From: Chlamydiota bacterium
Lineage (GTDB): Bacteria > Chlamydiota > Chlamydiia > Chlamydiales > JAJFMB01
Length of the DNA: 8,891 bases
Assembly (NCBI GenBank): GCA_021772355.1
Contig: JAJFMB010000242.1
Span: forward strand, 1 to 8,891
Reading direction: 5' to 3'
Shown here in pieces: positions 6,626 through 8,891 of the stretch (its first letter is position 1; each line of letters opens with the position of its first letter). Under the pieces are notes generated by a model, which searched no databases, had not been told where the DNA came from, and saw only the letters and a program-made list of their open reading frames with translations. The translations under genes were made by a program, and so were the position numbers.

Positions 6626-7250
6626 TAAGCCACCTAATCTCTTGCGTTTTGAGAACGAGGCGCACCAAAAGGGATTTCGTGCAATTGCGGGAATTGATGA
6701 AGCGGGCCGCGGTCCCCTTGCGGGACCAGTTGTTGCGGCCGCTTGCATGATTCCCCATGATCTTTATATTCCCGGTGTTAATGATAGCAAAAAGTTATCT
6801 CCACGACAGCGGGAACATCTTTTTGAAACTATTATTTCTAATGATAGCATCCAGTACGGTATAGGAATTGTCTCACCTCAGGAAATTGATCAGATCAATA
6901 TTTTGCAGGCAACAATCTGTGCGATGATAAATGCTACTAATGCACTTCCGAGTCAACCTGATATGCTCTTAGTCGATGGTTTGCAATTACCACACTCTGA
7001 TATTCCCTGCCAAAAAATCATTAAAGGTGACAGCTTATCTCAGTCCATTGCTGCTGCTTCAATTCTTGCTAAAGTGACGCGAGACAAACTGATGGTCGAC
7101 TACCACACTAGGTGGCCACACTACGGCTTTGATAAGCACAAAGGATATGGCACGCGAAAGCATTTAGAGGCGATAAAACAATATGGAGCTTGCGAAATTC
7201 ATCGTATGAGTTTCGCTCCTCTTAACGCTCTTTCCTTTTCCGCTCAGTAG
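6582..7250 (+). CDS. rnhB: Ribonuclease HII
   Basis: Cleaves the RNA strand of RNA-DNA hybrids and incises at single ribonucleotides in DNA. The 222-residue product has the type 2 RNase H core. GIDEAGRGPLAGPVV at 37-51 supplies catalytic Asp39 and Glu40. LLVDG supplies Asp132 and AKVTRD supplies Asp168, completing the DEDD set. KGDSLSQSIAAASI (148-161) and HKGYGT (186-191) are also present. Length is normal. The ATG at 6582 lies inside rplS with a weak SD. Because residues 1-20 are lysine/proline-rich and poorly conserved, an in-frame TTG at 6642, after the rplS stop, is a possible alternative start. The 3' end overlaps the convergent minus-strand gene by 29 bases. Confidence 0.95.
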   Translation: MQSLKKKPPSLEYNSKPPNLLRFENEAHQKGFRAIAGIDEAGRGPLAGPVVAAACMIPHDLYIPGVNDSKKLSPRQREHLFETIISNDSIQYGIGIVSPQEIDQINILQATICAMINATNALPSQPDMLLVDGLQLPHSDIPCQKIIKGDSLSQSIAAASILAKVTRDKLMVDYHTRWPHYGFDKHKGYGTRKHLEAIKQYGACEIHRMSFAPLNALSFSAQ

Positions 7251-7980
7251 ATCCGAAGATTTTTTGTAAGTTTTCAACGCGCTTTCTAAAGAGATTTTCA
7301 ACTTGTTTGTTATAATCCCGTTCATCAAGCTTGCGAGTAAGAGCTTTTTCCCGCTCTTTTTTTCGCTCCATTCTTTTCTTGCTTTTCCTTCTTTCAGAGC
7401 GACTTTTGTCAATGGTAAATTGCGATACCGCCTGATGAAGAAAATTTGATATAGTTTTATCAGGTGTTCGTGAACGCGCGGGATTCAATGAATAGGTATG
7501 CTGCGAACTACCATCGACTTTTTTATTCGTTTCTTTTCTATGAGTTTTTGACTTGGTGTTTATAGCCTGCTCCGGTTGTCGGCGACTTTCCAAAAGAGAT
7601 TCAAGCGCATCATCAAGTGCTGCGGGATTTTCCTTATTAATTGTATCACTTGTCACGTTAAGAATTGTGCCTTCATCTTCATCAGTTTCCTTAACAAGAC
7701 AGCTAATATTTCTTCCTTGTAGATTTTTATCAGTCGTAATTAACTGTTTCCCTTCATGCAAAAAGGCGATTGCGCCAGATTCGATATACTCTTTTAGCTT
7801 GGAAAAGGAGAGGGTTTCAAGATTAAGTCTTTGAACGACAACGCCTTTATCTGTCAAATTAAGCGGTTTTTTGGCGATTTTGACCGCATTTTTTAAATCT
7901 AACCCAAGTCCTTGAAACAGAAGGTTTACAGGAGTAGAACTTGGTTCATCAGGTTTGTGTGTTTTCATAAACTCAGACAT
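7222..7980 (-). CDS. Unrecognised basic protein with charged, coiled-coil-like C-terminus
   Basis: I do not recognise this 252-residue protein. The ATG at 7980-7978 is preferred over an upstream in-frame ATG at 8007 because AGGGA lies seven bases before it and the upstream start falls inside a hairpin. There is no signal peptide or transmembrane segment. Residues 15-95 look folded, with mixed hydrophobic and charged stretches such as VNLLFQGLGLDLKNAVKIA (18-36) and LKEYIESGAIAFLHEGKQL (62-80). Residues 96-190 are polar and probably flexible. Residues 191-252 are packed with Arg, Lys and Glu (RSERRKSKKRMERKKERE, 194-211) and are likely one long helix or a nucleic-acid-binding tail. It lies opposite and partly under the end of rnhB, where I recall gmk in Chlamydia. 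A structural, nucleic-acid-binding or type III secretion-related role are all guesses. Confidence 0.8.
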   Translation of the reverse strand: MSEFMKTHKPDEPSSTPVNLLFQGLGLDLKNAVKIAKKPLNLTDKGVVVQRLNLETLSFSKLKEYIESGAIAFLHEGKQLITTDKNLQGRNISCLVKETDEDEGTILNVTSDTINKENPAALDDALESLLESRRQPEQAINTKSKTHRKETNKKVDGSSQHTYSLNPARSRTPDKTISNFLHQAVSQFTIDKSRSERRKSKKRMERKKEREKALTRKLDERDYNKQVENLFRKRVENLQKIFGSTERKRKER

Positions 7981-7993
7981 AACGAAATCCCTA

Positions 7994-8027
7994 AAAAACC
8001 ACCACAAAATATATTTTGGGTGTTTTT
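7994..8027. repeat. Inverted repeat / terminator-like hairpin ahead of the basic-protein gene
   Basis: CAAAATATATTTTG (8005-8018) is a perfect 14-base palindrome. It is extended by CACC (8000-8003) pairing with GGTG (8019-8022) across one bulged A. A-run and T-run flanks (7993-7998, 8023-8027) are on both sides. Read on the minus strand, the stem is followed at once by GTTTTTT, then the AGGGA ribosome binding site of the 7980 gene. It therefore resembles an intrinsic terminator or attenuator in the 5' leader, or a protein-binding palindrome. On the plus strand it lies upstream of the NlpC/P60 promoter candidate. Confidence 0.5.
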
Positions 8028-8061
8028 ATTAATTGAAACCAACAACATCTTGTCGATTTAA

Positions 8062-8089
8062 TTGATGATAAATTTGTAGTTACTATAAA
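8062..8089 (+). promoter_or_regulatory. Candidate promoter for the NlpC/P60 gene
   Basis: TTGATG (8062-8067, four of six), a 16-base spacer and TATAAA (8084-8089, five of six) precede the gene. Transcription would start near 8096, leaving a leader of about 16 bases that contains the GAGG ribosome binding site at 8102-8105. Confidence 0.42.
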
Positions 8090-8111
8090 GTGGTGAAAAT
8101 CGAGGTTATAT

Positions 8112-8891
8112 ATGCAGAATAAAGTAAAAAATTATCTTGTGTCTGTCTCGGTTGCAGACTTGAGAAGAGTTCCTAAGGAGCGTAGTTTTCGGAATCAAGG
8201 GGATCGATTACAAGAAACCCAGCTTTTGTTCAATGAAGGATTAAAAGGGTATGAGAGAAATAATGGCTGGGTTTTTGTTGAAGCTGTTGAGCAAAAAAAA
8301 TATTTGTCAAGTGGGGAGTGGCGCGGTTATCCAGGTTGGGTTCGGGCAGAGCAGCTTGTGGAAGTCGATGGGTTTACGAAGCCCGATTTGTGTGTGGTTG
8401 AGCCCTGGATACAAGTTCATGAAAAGCCGGATGATAAAAGCTTGAATTTAATTCGAATCTCAATGGGAACAAGGCTAACTGTTTGTGGAGAAGAGAAAGA
8501 GTGGTGGTGGATTGGAATGCCGGATGGTTCTAGAGGAGCTGTGGAAAAACGGGCGTGTCGTAAAGTGGGGGAGAGCTTAGTTAAAAATTGGAGAGAAGAC
8601 CTTGTTATGATGGGTGAGAAGCTGAAGGATGCACCTTATTTATGGGGAGGGAGGAGCGCTTATCTTCCGGGGTGTAATGCTTCATTTACGAGCGTTGACT
8701 GCTCTAGCCTTGTTGAGCTTCTGTATCGCATTCAAGGGAAACAGCTTCCCAGAGATGCGCATGATCAATTTTTACAGTGCCATAAAAAAGAAAGTAACCA
8801 GTTGAAACTGGGAGATCTTGTCTTCTTAGCGGAAACAAAAAAGCCGTTTCGTGTATCACATGTGATGATTTATGCCGGCAATGATCATTTT
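8112..8891 (+). CDS. SH3b-NlpC/P60 cysteine peptidase (cut by window edge)
   Basis: Expected to cleave peptidoglycan stem peptides, typically the bond between gamma-D-Glu and the diamino acid. The 260 residues in the window are open to the right edge. Residues 8-85 resemble a bacterial SH3 domain (ADLRRVP..., LLFNEGLKGYERNNGWVFVE, GYPGWVRAEQL). Residues 92-148 look like a second SH3b (WIQVHEKPD..., WWWIGMPDGSRGAV). The NlpC/P60 domain starts near 165: PYLWGGRS (174-181), DCSSLV with catalytic Cys197 (196-201), LPRDAHDQF (214-222), GDLVFL (236-241) and SHVMIYAG with His250 (249-256). The third polar catalytic residue is expected about 12 residues after His250, just outside the window. GAGG lies six bases before ATG, and an in-frame stop at 8094 rules out a longer start. 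No signal peptide is visible. Its neighbours do not show its role, but cell-wall remodelling or stem-peptide recycling fits. Confidence 0.93.
   Translation, partial: MQNKVKNYLVSVSVADLRRVPKERSFRNQGDRLQETQLLFNEGLKGYERNNGWVFVEAVEQKKYLSSGEWRGYPGWVRAEQLVEVDGFTKPDLCVVEPWIQVHEKPDDKSLNLIRISMGTRLTVCGEEKEWWWIGMPDGSRGAVEKRACRKVGESLVKNWREDLVMMGEKLKDAPYLWGGRSAYLPGCNASFTSVDCSSLVELLYRIQGKQLPRDAHDQFLQCHKKESNQLKLGDLVFLAETKKPFRVSHVMIYAGNDHF

Noticed and set aside
7553..7834. Plus-strand 93-codon open frame with a hydrophobic, serine-rich product
   Set aside because: It is the complement of the minus-strand basic-protein gene. It has no SD and its composition is that of an antisense shadow.
7980..8007. Upstream ATG at 8007 as start of the basic protein (adds MWWFFRDFV)
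   Set aside because: It lies within the palindrome and lacks an SD. The ATG at 7980 has AGGGA at good spacing.
8251..8445. Plus-strand 64-codon open frame
   Set aside because: Out of frame within the NlpC/P60 gene, which has clear SH3b and catalytic motifs.

Overview
This window is most likely from a member of the Chlamydiota, probably a Chlamydia-like (environmental) lineage. The gene order L31 type B - RF1 (prfA) - prmC - ffh - rpsP - trmD - rplS - rnhB is the order I recall from Chlamydia genomes, and the proteins are clear bacterial housekeeping families. In Chlamydia I recall gmk following rnhB; here the order breaks after rnhB, and one extra gene sits between prmC and ffh. The genus cannot be fixed from the sequence alone.

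Layout. Positions 1-256 (minus strand, cut by the left edge) hold the N-terminus of a membrane protein that looks like a rhomboid family member. A divergent intergenic region (257-442) separates it from the first plus-strand cluster: rpmE (L31 type B), prfA, prmC and a secreted protein of unknown function (2637-3437). prfA/prmC and prmC/unknown are joined by ATGA overlaps. A 334-base gap with a promoter candidate follows. The second cluster then runs ffh - rpsP - trmD - rplS - rnhB, with three of its four junctions overlapping. On the minus strand, 7222-7980 encodes an unrecognised, very basic protein whose 3' end overlaps rnhB by 29 bases. Divergent from it, 8112 to the right edge encodes an SH3b + NlpC/P60 cysteine peptidase, cut just before the expected third catalytic residue.

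How the genes work together. The core is translation and protein targeting. RF1 terminates translation and PrmC methylates its GGQ glutamine. L31, S16 and L19 are ribosomal proteins, TrmD makes m1G37 in tRNA, and Ffh is the protein subunit of the signal recognition particle. RNase HII removes ribonucleotides from DNA. The flanking genes are membrane or envelope related (rhomboid-like protein, NlpC/P60 peptidase) or unknown. I see no tRNA, rRNA, CRISPR array, insertion sequence or phage gene. No novel multi-gene system is evident. The items most worth a second look are the two unknown proteins, the degenerate rhomboid signature, substitutions in normally conserved Ffh and TrmD motifs, and a terminator-like hairpin directly ahead of the start of the basic-protein gene.
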